This document shows, one piece after another, positions 32,644-44,102 of a stretch of 64,000 nt of DNA. The stretch covers positions 21,461,098 through 21,525,097 of the forward strand of contig CM070602.1 in the NCBI GenBank assembly GCA_036346395.1, given 5' to 3'. The translations under genes were made by a program, and so were the position numbers. The stretch is from Hsuehochloa calcarea. Lineage: Eukaryota; Streptophyta; Magnoliopsida; Poales; Poaceae. The notes under the pieces were generated by a model, which made no database searches, was not told the origin of the DNA, and saw only the letters and a program-made list of their open reading frames with translations. Positions within the stretch are counted from its first letter, which is position 1, and every line of letters starts with the position of its first letter.

Positions 32644-35600
32644 GATGGACCAAACTCGATGTACATTGAGAACCGTGTGAGTGAAGAGTATATTAATGGC
32701 GTGTTTGCTTTTAGAAGAGCCACGAAAGGTGATATGTTGAAGAAGGGGATAAAATATATGTACTGTCCATGCATTGATTATGTAATATGAAAATGTTTAA
32801 CAACCCGCGCAGATCAAGCTCACTTAATACGAAGAGGTTTCAAAAAGGATATACATGTTGGAGCAACCACGGTGAAGAGCAGATTATACCGAAGTCAAGA
32901 ATGACGACATCGCCGAGGAAGTCAACGATATGCGTGGTATGGAATGTGCTTTTGATGAGGATAGATCGCATGATGACAATCGGATCGATGCTACGCGATG
33001 CGTAAGGAACTACGGTGAGAGAGTTTTGTAAATTCGAGGGCTTAATGGAGGACTCGGGAAACCTTTGTTCCTGGTCGCAGCCGAATACACAAGGTTGTCA
33101 ACCGTGCTTGAACCGCTGAAATTGAAGGCAAGCAATGGTTGATCCGACAAGAGTTTTACTGGCGTTGTTAGGTCTCTTAGTCGACATCCTTCCGGAGGGA
33201 AACGTGTTGCCCAAAGACGACCTACCAAGCTAAGAAGGTTCTTTGTCCGCTGGGAATGGAAGTAGAAAGAATACATGCATGTCCGAACGATTGTATCCTC
33301 TACCAGAAAGAGTATGCAGACATGCATGCATGTCCTGTGCAGAGCATCCCGATACAAGCGGAAGAATACGCTAAGGCGAAGCAAGGACCTCTCGCTAAGA
33401 TGTTGTGGTATCTCGCTCGTGATCCCACGCTTGAAGCGCTTATTTGCGAACCGAAGGAGGCAAGATTGATGCGTTGGCACTCGAGGAGCGTAAGAAAGAT
33501 GGGAAGCTCGGACACCTCGCCGATTCTCGCCAGTGGAGAAACTTCGATCGAGCTTCAAGAGTTCAAGATCTGGAACCGAGGAACATAAGGTTAGGGTTGA
33601 GTACGGACGGAATGAATCCTTTCGGTAACATGAGCACCGACATAGCACCGCCCGTGAATCTATGTATGTACAACCTTCCTCCTTGGTCGTATGAAGTGGA
33701 AATACATTTTGATGACACTACTTATCCAAGGGCCAAGCAACCGGGAATGATATTGATGTGTACCTAGCACCATTGCCGGAAGATCTTGTGACACTGTGGA
33801 ACGAAGGGGCAGGTATGGGATGCGTATAAACGAGAGAACTTCACTTTACGCGCCATGTTGTTCTCGCACCATCAATGATTTTCCCGCCTTGGTAACCTAT
33901 CTAAGCCAAAGACAAAAGGAGCCAAAGCCCGCCTTTGCTTAGATGCTACGGAGAGTGTATGGTCGAACAACTCGCAAGAAAATCGTATATATCGCCACCG
34001 TAGGTTCCTTCCGAGGAGTCACCCATACCGCAAGATGAAGAAACAATTCGACGGAAATAAGGAAGACGGTTCACTTCAAGGGCTTTTAGTGGGAAAGAGG
34101 TCTATGATATGGTTAAGGATATCGATGTTGTGCTTGGGAAGGGACGTAAATTAAAACCCGTGAGAAGAACATCCGAAGAAGCGGTCAATTTTTGGGACTT
34201 GCCTTATTGGGAGTACTTAGAAGTTCGCCATCGCATCGACGTTATGCACGTAGAGAAGAATGTATGTGATAGCTTGATTGGTCTCTTGTCAACATTAGTG
34301 GCAAAACAAAGGATGGTGTTAACGCACGGCGTGACTTGGTCGATATGAACATAAGGACCGAGTTAGCACCGAAAGAGACCGATACAGACTTAACGCATTT
34401 TCCCCAAATTGCTACACTGGCCCAAGGCCGAGAGAAATGAATCGTGCGAGCTTGCACGGTGTGAAAGTCCCGTCTCGTTACTCCGCTAACATTAAGAAAC
34501 TTGTTTCTATGCAAGATTTGAAATTAATTGGTATGAAGTCGCATGATTGTCGTGGTGTCGATGACACAAATGCTTCTGTTGTAATTAGGAGTATCTTGCC
34601 AACAAGGTCCGAGTGGCAATCTTGAGGTCGTGTTATTTCTTCAACTCAATTGCTCGTAAGGTCATCGATCCCCAAGGACTAGATGCTCGCAGCCGAGGTA
34701 GTGACGACTCGTGTCATCTTGAGATGTATTTCCTCCGTCATTTTTCGATATCATGGTCCATCTCATTGTTCACCTTGTGAAAGAGATAAAGATATGCGCC
34801 CTGTGTTTCTACGCCATATGTACCCGCTCGAGAGGTACATGGGAATTCTCAAGTCCTACGACGGAATCGATCTCGACCGAGGGCGAGATCATCGAAGGTT
34901 ATGCAACGGAAGAGGTCATTGAGTTCTGCGCCGACTACATGGCTCGTGGATCCGATTGGTGTGCCTCTATCTCGCCATGAGGGGAGACCGGATGGTATCG
35001 GGACCATAGGAAGGAAATCAATCACTCCCGATCCGATACGCACGCCAAGCCCATTTCACGGCCTTGCAACACATGACCCAAGTGTCCCCGACATCGACGA
35101 GCACAAAGACATGGTACGCCAATGTAATCCGACTTGGTCGGAGGTTTGGATCACCAGAGAGCACAACCGCGGCTCAACGAATGGTTAAAGCGCGAATCAC
35201 TCGGAGGTCATCAAGTGATGATACGCTATGGTTGGCAAGAGGGCCACAGCCACAATTGTCACATGGCAAGGATACGACATAAATGGGTACACATTTTATA
35301 CGGCACTCGTGATAGGAAGAGCACAAAGCGTAACAACGGTGTCCGTGATAGATGCATTCAAGACCGATGGGCCGAGGAGCTCGTACTATGGGAAAATAGA
35401 GGAGATATGGGAGATCGACAACGTGCTTTTCAAGATCCCCTATTTCGTGCCGTTGGGTCCATCTCCCACAGTGAAGGTCGATAAGCACGGCGTCACTACC
35501 GTGGACCTCGAACGTGTCGGATACAAAGACGAACCATTCGCATCAAGCAACCAAGTTGTTCAAGTCTTCTATGTAACCGACCGACAAATAAGAAGCGCCA

Positions 35601-35776
35601 CGTAGTTCTTCATGGAAAAAGGAGGATTGTCTGAGTTGAGAATGTAGTGGACGAGGAAGAATACAATCAATTTGACGAGTTGCCACCTTTCGGAGACTCA
35701 TCGTGCTCGAGGAAGAACCCAAGTGAGGAAGCTAGCTATATGCGCCGATCATCATGAAGGGCTATATTTTAATTAA
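32644..35776 (+). pseudogene. TnpD-like CACTA transposase (transposase_21), heavily frameshifted
   Basis: Plus-strand transposase remnant. N-terminal transposase-associated domain: about 32660-32880 with EEYINGVFAFRRATKG, CPCIDYV and YTCWSNHGEE. The transposase_21 core follows: VERIHACPNDCILYQKEYA (about 33262), GPLAKMLWYL (about 33390), IRLGLSTDGMNPFGNMS (about 33586), LCMYNLPPW (about 33660), PYRKMKKQFDGNKED (about 34024), VRHRIDVMHVEKNVCDSLIG (about 34216), then the C-terminal region with PLERYMGILKSY (about 34825) and ITREHNR. It ends GLYFN and stop at 35774-35776. The expected single frame is split by well over ten small indels and stops. The intact protein would cut the element ends in the nucleus. 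Confidence 0.93.
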
Positions 35777-36470
35777 GAATTTACTCCATTGTAATTAACT
35801 AATTTATTCCATTGTCATGTGTTAATGTGTTATGGATTTATGATCTTTAAATTGATGACAATTGTCAAGTATTTAATTCCACTTGTACGAACTCGATACC
35901 ACTTATGAGAAAACACTTGATACCAAGAATAATTGATTCCATCTTGTTTGTTTGCAAAGCATACCATCTTTATTTAGGATGGTATGCATGTCCTCGCAAC
36001 GAGGTGATTTTAACTTCCAACTCCCAAGAGAGATAGTCAAGCAACCACGACTCAACTATGGGAACCCCCGTTGGTATGGTTCTTACACGAGTCATGTTGT
36101 CTATATCATGCAAAATAACAACATTTGACTCATAAATAGGACACATGAGTCAAAACATTCGAGTACAACATATAAACAATTTACTCAAATAGTAACATAT
36201 GAGTATGCGAATTTGCGAATTTTCTCGCTAATTTTCTAAGCATAGAAACAATTTCCATAGCAGTAAAAACAAATTCTAGTGATTAAATAAATCCTTTAAT
36301 ACTAAATAACAAAACCGTAACTCTTCTAGGGTTTAATTTGCAGGATTTCCATGTGTTAGAACAAAATGCGTTAATTCTAAGGTCTAATCTAAAAGATTTT
36401 TGGCCCCAAGGACTCAATTATATAAATTAAGGACCCTTTGTAATTTCACAAAACACAGAGGGCTTATTTG
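35777..36470. other. AT-rich spacer inside CACTA
   Basis: About 700 bases after the transposase stop with no ORF or motif recognised. Confidence 0.5.
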
Positions 36471-36474
36471 CAAA

Positions 36475-36670
36475 ATTCTAGTATGCTCGATGTGGAAACA
36501 TTACGCACGGTTTCTCATGAACCGCCTCGTGATAAAGACGCATCACGCATTTCGCTTCTCAAGAACCGCTCAGTGATAGCTTACGATCACGAGCGGTTCT
36601 CGAGGGAACCATCTCAGGATAGCTTTCCACATCACGCACGGTTCCCTCAAGAACCGCCTCGTGATGCGTG
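36475..36670. repeat. internal block of CACTA subterminal-type repeats
   Basis: Four or more units of the ATCACGCACGGTTC...GAACCGCCTCGTGAT type, otherwise confined to the element ends, sit between the two genes. Immediately downstream is a perfect 16-bp hairpin (36688-36726). Confidence 0.85.
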
Positions 36671-36687
36671 TTGATTATAGTAGGTTA

Positions 36688-36726
36688 CGACACCGATAGG
36701 GTTTTGATCTAACCCTATCGGTGTCG
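36688..36726. other. perfect 16-bp inverted repeat with 7-base loop
   Basis: Arms CGACACCGATAGGGTT (36688-36703) and AACCCTATCGGTGTCG (36711-36726) around TTGATCT. It lies just upstream of a GC-rich leader-like stretch (36720-36830), so it may be a regulatory or cruciform element of the second CACTA gene. Confidence 0.85.
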
Positions 36727-38469
36727 CCCTCTCGCCGCCTCCTCTCCAACACCTCCCCGACCCGGCGCCTCCTCCCCGACCCGGCCCTCGAGCCCGCGCC
36801 GCCTCTCCGAACGCCCCCCAGACCCGGCCAAGGCTTCTGCTTGTCTTGTGCGGCATTAACTCCGTCCCCGGCTTCATTCTTTGATCGCTTCCAAAGAAGG
36901 AAGTGTGGCATTGTATCTCCGATTGCTTCACTCTTTTGCTGGGGATTGCAGAGTGATAGTTTTTCTGGGTGAGTGTCTTCGACGCGCCTTGCCAGTTTTC
37001 ATCTTGGTGGTTTTGATTACCACCGCTCAAAGAGTATTGTGTTTTGCTTTGCCTTCTACCGGTACTTTCATATACATATTTGCAAAGCTAGTTGATTCTC
37101 AATATCTGCTTTATTTCGTATCTCAAGAAATTGCATTTTGTACGGTGGGCTTTGCCTGGTTTGCTCAATGATGATAATGGTCAAATATTGAGATTGAACT
37201 GATAATCATTTCATACTTGAGCTCTAGTGCGGGATGCGAGGTGTGCCAATAAGTTGCTGGTAGTTTGGTCGGCTTGATCATGGGTGTTGATTGTAGCATT
37301 TAAAATATTTGATGTGCCCCCAACCGATTGTGTTGTAACACCTATTTCTAGAAATACAGGGACATTGGTGAAACTTAAAAAGTCATTGGTAGTAGTATTT
37401 TGTCGATTGCATGTCGTGGTTGTAGTGGTTCATTTTCAAGTGTTACATAGTCTCATCCATAGCATGTAATGGGGGTTCATTATGTATACATTTCTTTGGT
37501 AGCTTCGAGTTTTCAATACGATCTCCTTGTTCATTTGTGCCATTCTGATGGCGCCACAAAGATATGCATTGGATATAGAATCACTGGAGATAGTTCATTT
37601 GTTCTAACATGTTATTCTCGTGTGGGTTGCATGTTCCCCGTTGTGTGTAACACATACATTATCTGCTTTAAATAAAAGTATAATTCTTTCTCGTTATTAT
37701 AAGAATTGGAGAATTGGAGTATTGTTCGTGATCAACTGTTGGAGAATTGAGTATTGTTCGTGATCAAACTTGATCTCCGGTTAATCATAATTTTATTGAG
37801 TGGTCTATTGGCTTTGCTATCTTTAGACAGAGTAGTTAAGCATTATTTAGAGCTCAAGTTGTGAATTTGTGTTGTTTAGTTCAATTTATGAAGATTATTG
37901 ACAATGGGGTTGAGATGGCAAAGGCTAGTTCCTTTGCAACTCTCTCTCGAGAGCACACTCCATAATCAATCATATGTACATTATGCTCCTTATGGTTGAT
38001 CTCCTTCATAATGTTGGGCATAACATTGTATTTATCATCAACGCTTCTCTTATATGGTGTAGATCCACGTTGGATTTGCTAATTAGACTAAAACGTAGTA
38101 TATTATAAAGTATTTTGGATGCGATTTGTTAGGATTTGGTGCTATTTTGGATTTGCACGATCTAGATTTTTTTCATGGATGCCAAGAGCGTGTGTAGAAC
38201 TCGGTGCTATTGTGATTAATGCCTTTATGAAACAATTTTTGCATTGCTTGCCCACAAATGTCCTATGGTTCCCGAGATCCGAATGCTTTTGTGGACATTC
38301 AAATATTGACTACTATCTTTAATATCATCTAACGGAGTACACCGGCATGACTCACTTACGTATAGTCTCAGACTGGTCTATGGATCAAAACGAGTTAATT
38401 TTTAATATTTGAAGTACAAACTCAATTTTATATACTATGTAATAATTGCGCACGTAACTTATATAGATA
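36727..38469 (+). other. leader/intron-like region of the second CACTA gene
   Basis: A GC-rich stretch resembling a first exon or leader, then about 1.4 kb of T-rich DNA (TTTGCTTTG, GTTGTTTAG and similar) typical of plant introns. Short ORFs here (for example 36881-37171) show no family motif. Confidence 0.4.
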
Positions 38470-41407
38470 GCAAGTAAGCGAGATGGCGAGGCACCGCCTT
38501 CGCCGCCGTCATCGACGCCGCCAAATGCGTCTCGATCTCCGATCAAGGTGGTACGCAGCGAGAAGGCGAGGAATATCCAAATTTCCCTCGGCCGCATGAC
38601 GATCACGAGGTCGCTGACGCCGGGATCCCGCCGAGTCCCAAGAAAGCAACCGCGAGATTCCGACCGCTCGGGGTACTTGCAAGGAACGGGTCCTCATCAC
38701 CACCCCAACCCGGAAGTCTCGACGGATGTACAGAGAGACCGGGCCAGGATCGAACTTTCGCCTCGCTCACTTTCCTCGGCGTACTGCACGCAGCGGCGGC
38801 ACGCGCGCCGGGCGATGTCCCACGCGTGGAGGACCTTCAAGAGCCTCGCTTGTCACGCAAAGACGTGAACACGGGTCGGACGCCTTCACGACGATCAATT
38901 TTTGTCGCGGATACATGGGACGCCGTCGCGTATGAAGACGACGGCTGAATTTCAGGAGCAAAGTGCGCGCATGAGCTATCCAGCACAAAACACTCACCCC
39001 ACGGACTCGGCAGACCCGGGTACGCGTAAAGCCACGCGAAGGGCGGCGGAGGACGAGACCGCCGCACGACCGCTTGTTATGATCTCGACGAGCGCCGATC
39101 CCGGTTAAGAGCGAGGGCATCACCACGCCTTCGGGCAACATCTCTCTCGACAAACCCGCAGACGAGGCAAGGTCTCAACGTCTCGTAAATTTCCAACCAC
39201 TTAATTGTTAATAAGTTCATAACTTCATGGTGTCTACAATAACATGATGTTCTCTTGCAGAAGAATTGACTTCGCATGTTCCCAAGGTTCCTTCAAGTAG
39301 ACAGGAGAAGGATGTACCGCCTCACCACGGGAAACAAGGAGCACCCGGTCGCACGCGAGGAGTTGGGGTTTACGTACCTTGAGGGATGGATTCCCACACA
39401 ACTCCGACACGATAGGAGTAGGAAGAGATCCAAGGACCAAGACGACGCCGGTTGGAACATGTGATTATTGCACAATTTCAAGAACAAATAACAAACTTGC
39501 GTAACCAAGTAAATCAACTCATGCAGCGCAAGCCGCCTCGTTAATTTGGGAGCAAGTCCGCCGACATCGGAGTAGCGCCGCCCCACACATAATTCGGACA
39601 TGACGACGCAATTACCGATCGACGGCATCGAGGTAATGTACATCTCCGAGTGCTCCAAAGATAGACCTATAGGACGCCTTAGCTAATTGTGTACGCTTTT
39701 GTAGGAGCCGACGCCGCAAGCTCCAAGTGAGGATAGTAGGGTCGATTCCTATTGAGGTCAAGGGGGTATGGTGTATCCATACCAGAAGGGCAAGGCAAAG
39801 ACGGTGCCCACCGGCGCAGGTTACGCCAGGTGCGGTGGACATGGTCCATGACAATTTCATGGCCATCCTACCGAGATTCCCGAACGAAGAAATCGTAACA
39901 CTAGGGATGCCACGCACACTTTTATCCAAAGGCCCAAGAAGGACATCGACCGACCCTTCAAGGACGCGATATCGAGAGGACCTCGCTCCAATAGGACCTC
40001 GATGAGTCCGCCAACCAAAGCTTCGAAGGCCGCCACATCGCTTCCGCCGAGAAGACGACAAAGGACAAGAAAAGCGTGTCACCATATCGGTCCCCGAGGC
40101 GTCACATGGGAAGACGCCCTCACCGCCTCGTTAAGGAGAAATCAAATCGAAGAACATTAAGGCACCTCCCAAACCCGTGAAATACTCCTCTAAGTCCGCT
40201 GGTCTCGGCGCAGTAAATAAAGAGCTCAAGAGTAGCTTGTCAAGCTTTGCATGATTGGTACTTGCGCAAGACCGAGCGAAGGGGTCATATCGAATCACCG
40301 CCGACACGGAGGGAGCATTTTCTCCACGAGCCCGCCACTTCGCCGTGGGCTTCAAGACTTATTTGACTTATACAACCTAATCGCCTCGACGCCTCACTTC
40401 TACGATGCCGACATCGTAAGTGTGTGCAATCAATTTCTACACTCACGTGATACCGATAAATATCATAACTCATCGCTTATGTACGGATACATTATGAAAT
40501 GTGCCCGTCGAATCAAAGAACCGTGGGTTTCTCGACCACACGTGGTCTCCGAGCAAACAATCAACCAAGACGCATCCTACGCCGAGAATTACATAAAATG
40601 GGATTGCTTGCTCGTAACGATGTGGAGTACATAATGGTACCCTACAACCGTAAGTAAGTGCTTCAATATTTGCTATACAAATTACGCTTCAACATAGGTT
40701 TATGACTATAGCGACATACACGAGTAGGTTCCATCGATTCTTCCGATTCTTGTGCCAAAGAGGAACATGGTATTGTACCTTGATTCTCTACTCAACAAAA
40801 ATCACGACTTCACCATTCTTAAAGAAATACTCGATGTATGTAGTCTTCCTCCGCACATAACTCTATTGTAGTCTTCCTTCGTTTTAAATGGACAAGGATA
40901 ACTTTTTTGAATCATGTAGGGCGTTCATCGGCTATGTTGCCGAGGGAGGTTTATACAAGGGAACGACCGCCACACTGACTCACAGGATGCGATTTCCGGT
41001 ACGCGCTACAACACAATAATCATATATCATACTCCGTAATATTGCGTCTCGAACTGACTGTACATATATATGTAATTCTATTTTTGCAAAGGTCCGCCAA
41101 AGAAAAACGAGATCACCTATGCGCATTCTACGTATGCCATCATATGCAGCTATTGATTGCTTCTAGGACGAACGATCCCCAGGTTTGTCAATCTCGTAAT
41201 AATTATCTCCTAATTATAAATTTAAATATATATGCTTACTACTTTACTCCTGCTAGCGACAGGGCTTGAACATAGAGTTAAATGCACTCGAGATGGACCA
41301 GGTCACGCACATTCGAGGGGAGCTCTGTGGCTTCATCAAGGCAGACATAGTTAACACCAACGGAGAGTTTCACGTCGTCGACACCGATGAACGACCTCGA
41401 AATAGTT
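38470..41407 (+). pseudogene. CACTA second gene with C-terminal Ulp1-like (C48) protease domain, decayed
   Basis: Plus-strand pieces: a Lys/Arg-rich N-terminal part (VVRSEKARNIQISLGRMTI, about 38545); MYRETGPGSNF (38726); a short coiled coil EQITNLRNQVNQLMQRK (about 39480-39530); and the C-terminal protease-like domain from about 40350. In the latter, YIMVPYN (about 40629), MVLYLDSLL (about 40768, the position of the conserved Asp after a His-containing segment) and FYVCHHMQLL (about 41127, matching the usual YVC active-site Cys context) are visible. The tail reads MDQVTHIRGELCGF...NGEFHVVD and stops at about 41405. Frames shift repeatedly, and parts look intronic. Plant CACTA and MULE elements often carry such Ulp1-like genes; their role in transposition is unknown. 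Confidence 0.7.
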
Positions 41408-41628
41408 GATTCAATATTGTAATTCACTTTGACTGGTTGTAATTCAATTTGTAACTCTAGCGACAATATATACTTGAAACATTCTTTTGTAATTGATTTT
41501 GAGTTAAATGATCACTTTGAGTTGTCAGCAATTATCTGTGACATGTTTCTACTTGCTAGTTTTCAGAGGGCATGGCTAGCAATTCCTGAGGCTAGCTGAA
41601 AATACAAAATTTTTTAATTAGGTTAAAG
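41408..41628. other. 3' untranslated-like CACTA DNA
   Basis: AT-rich DNA between the protease gene and the right subterminal repeats; no feature recognised. Confidence 0.4.
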
Positions 41629-42047
41629 GACTTATCACGCATTTGCTTCTAACAACGAACCGCTCGTGATATCAATAACCACGACGGTTTGTAGTTGAAA
41701 CCGCTCGTGATATTTTTATCACGCACGGTTCCAACGACGAACCGTCTGGATTCAGAGTATCACGCATTTGTTCCAACGACGAACCGCTCAGCGGATATTA
41801 AGAATCACAGACGGTTCGTGGTCGAACTGTCGTGATTATGTAGTATCACGCACGGTTCCAACAACGAACCGTCGTGATATTATAATCGCGCATTTGTTCC
41901 AGTGGAACCGTCAGGATAAGAGTTATCACGAGCGGTTTTCAACCGCTCGTGATAACCGCCGTTATCTCGCATATAACATTTCGCACGTTCAAAACCGTCT
42001 GTGATGACTGTTACGAACCGTCTGTGATGACCTTTTCTGTAGTAGTG
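41629..42047. repeat. CACTA right subterminal repeats and TIR
   Basis: About ten ATCACGCACGGTTCCAACGACGAACCG-like inverted units (arms shorter than 20 bases), ending in CTTTTCTGTAGTAGTG. The subterminal spacer here is CAACGAC, versus GTTAAAC at the left end and CCTCAAG in the central block. Confidence 0.9.
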
Positions 42048-42050
42048 TAT

Positions 42051-42837
42051 CGTGAGGTAAAGAGAGAATACATGAGCAAGTTTTTCAGTTCAATCAGATA
42101 CGAACCAGTTGTATGAAGATATGAGTTGGTTGTAGGCTGGTCGAACATGATCACTATCTGGTCGAAACCTTGTTGTAAGGAGCTACAAACTAGTCGAGAC
42201 CAAATATGAGTTGGTCGAATAGAGATACGAGCTTGTCGTTAGTGATAAGGACCTGGTCGCAGATCATATTGCATTAAGGTTCGTCCAATATAATTTGTGT
42301 ATATTCTGGAATCATTATGTCCTGCTAGGAGCCACTAACGACTCGTGATCGGAAAGGAGTTTTCGAGTCATAACCGATTACGTATGAACCTAACGGGTCA
42401 CACACTTAACGGGTTAGAACAAACCAGTATGGATACGATTCGTCAAACGTGTTCGGATAGAATCCGTCACGGACACTATATGAGCAGTTACTTGAGGCTA
42501 TTGGAAATAAGAGGTGATAAGAGGACACACAACAAGAGTTGATGTGAGTTGCTCAAAACCCTAGCCGTCATCTTCTGGAGAGAGCCTTCGCGTGCTAATT
42601 GGTGCTAGCACACTGGCGTATGACATTCCTACTCTGGACATGTGGATACCGTAGAGGCACTGTTGCGGTTGTTGTTGCGACCGATGACGCTGCTGGAGGA
42701 GGGGATCGACGATGAGGACGCTGGACGATCGATTGACTACGTTGGACGATCGACTACGACCACTACATCGACGCGTTCTTTGTTGGATTAGGTTGCTTTA
42801 ACTCTTCTTCTACTGCATTGCGTGTTTGGTGGTAACA
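42051..42837 (+). repeat. copia 3' LTR, right part
   Basis: Resumes directly after the TAT target duplication (42048-42050) and probably ends at GGTGGTAACA (42837), making the whole LTR about 1.5 kb. It contains more copies of the ~31-bp ACCAGTTGTAT/GATACGAG repeat (42095-42265). The end is set only by a CA terminus and is uncertain. Confidence 0.6.
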
Positions 42838-42906
42838 ATATGTGATCTTCTATTTGCTTGACTTTCTAGTTTACATGGTAAAATTTTTGAATTGCTAGCT
42901 AATATA
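42838..42906. other. short flank between copia LTR and Harbinger-like element
   Basis: AT-rich 69 bases with nothing recognised; ends in ATA, the probable TSD of the next element. Confidence 0.4.
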
Positions 42907-43511
42907 GGGGGTGTTTGGCATGGCTCTAGAGCCCAACTCCAGGCTAGAGCTGGGTAAAACTAGCCAAACACCCCAACTCCAAAAAAAATTGGAGCAGCTT
43001 AACTCCATAGAGTTTTTGGAGCTCTAGTTCATTCTCTTGGAGCACCTATTTTCCAACTCTACAATCATCTGAAATAGATCTAGACATGGAGTTTCAAAGA
43101 AATTACCCACCTTTGCCATCGATTACACACCCACCTCAACGAATCGCTTTTTTCTATCCTACCCACCGCCTCGTCCCACTCCTCCATTCCCGTCGCGCCC
43201 CACCTTTGGTCTCTTCCGCAGTCAGAATCGGGCGGCAGAAGCGCCGCATCTTTAGGAAATGATCGCGGGCACTTGAGGAGTCGGCTAGTGGCGCCCTTCT
43301 CGACACGCGCAAGCCCTCCGTCCCCGCCCGCGCCACGACATCCCTCGGCTAGTCGGATCCAGTGCTCCACGCCTTCCTCGGCTCGCCAAGGCCCCACCCG
43401 CCGCCGCCAGGCCTCCGACCACCTGTGCTCTCCTCGCGCCGCTCCACCGAGGTGAGCCGCCTCCTCCCACCCGCCTCGATTGGCGCGGCTTTCTTCCGAC
43501 TGCCCGCGCAG

Positions 43512-43900
43512 GGCCAAATCCAAGGGTGCCGCCAAGGCCGACGCCAAGTAAGAATCTCGTCCTCCTTTGCCCGTTAATTGTTATTCGCTCTTCTTGCGGC
43601 AGATGTGTTGTTTGGTCCATGAGTGATTCGATTTTGATGCGCTGAGGCGTGGTTTTCTTCCGCAGTTGGCGGTGAAGAGCAAGGAAAGCGGAGAAGCTCG
43701 CCAAGGGCGTGAAGGAAGGCGGGAAGGACCCCAACAAGCCTAAGAGGGCTCCCAATGACTTCTTCGTCTTCATGTGAGATCCTCCTTGTTTCCTGGATAT
43801 CTTTTCCCATGCTTTTTTAGGGGTTTTTTAGGCCTTGGTTTGATCTTGTTTCAGTTAGGGAGGAGTCCCGCAAGGAGTTCGAGGAGAAGAACCCTTTCAT
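43512..43900 (+). pseudogene. captured HMGB gene fragment, three partial exons with introns
   Basis: Three exon pieces of a plant HMGB chromatin protein. Piece one, about 43512-43547, encodes AKSKGAAKADAK and ends at a GTAAG donor. Piece two, 43666-43773, follows TTCCGCAG and encodes LAVKSK, then (shifted by one base) GKDPNKPKRAPNDFFVFM, and ends at GTGAGATCC. Piece three, from 43855 after TTTCAG, encodes REESRKEFEEKNPF, the start of the HMG box. Introns are retained, so the capture was at DNA level. A one-base shift in piece two and loss of the rest of the HMG box and acidic tail make it non-functional. HMGB proteins bend DNA in chromatin. Confidence 0.88.
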
Positions 43901-43904
43901 TCCC

Positions 43905-44102
43905 GCGGGTTAGCATGCTAGTGGGGATGTGGACTTTGCGAATTTCGATCGAGATCCGAACTATGTGCCTACTATCCCGGAAAGGTACAACAAATATGAT
44001 GTGTCTCAACATGCCTCGATGGATCCACTTGAATCAAGCTTTGTGACTATGGACTCATTTCGTGATAGTTTGGCTACATCCGTCGCCTTAGCTTGGAATT
44101 AA
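43905..44102 (+). pseudogene. reading frame resembling a Harbinger transposase C-terminus
   Basis: Encodes a short frame with GDVDFANFDRDPNYVPTIPE and, at the end, MDSFRDSLATSVALAWN before TAA (44100-44102). The MDxxRDxxA...W pattern recalls the C-terminal tail of plant Harbinger/ALP1-like proteins, but this is from memory of the family pattern and is not certain. It directly follows the HMGB piece at a GTTAGC junction, so it is probably what is left of the element's own gene. Confidence 0.45.

Larger units (their letters stand above)
31891..42047 (+). mobile_element. CACTA (En/Spm-type) DNA transposon, 10.2 kb, TSD TAT
   Basis: The left end CACTACTACAGAA and the right end TTCTGTAGTAGTG are perfect inverted repeats, flanked by TAT (31888-31890 and 42048-42050), the 3-bp duplication typical of CACTA. 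Both ends carry dense subterminal hairpins of the type ATCACAGACGGTTC/GAACCGTCTGTGAT. The interior holds a decayed TnpD-type transposase (32644-35776), a central block of the same subterminal repeats (36475-36670), and an Ulp1-like protease gene remnant (about 38470-41405), all on the plus strand. Confidence 0.96.

Noticed and set aside
33010..33648. 212-codon minus-strand ORF
   Set aside because: Antisense to the recognised TnpD coding sequence, so a shadow frame.
36475..36670. End of a separate nested CACTA element
   Set aside because: Subterminal-type repeats are present, but no CACTACTACAG terminus or TSD is found nearby; kept as an internal block.
38767..39153. 128-codon minus-strand ORF in CACTA
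   Set aside because: Overlaps plus-strand pieces of the second CACTA gene; no motifs.
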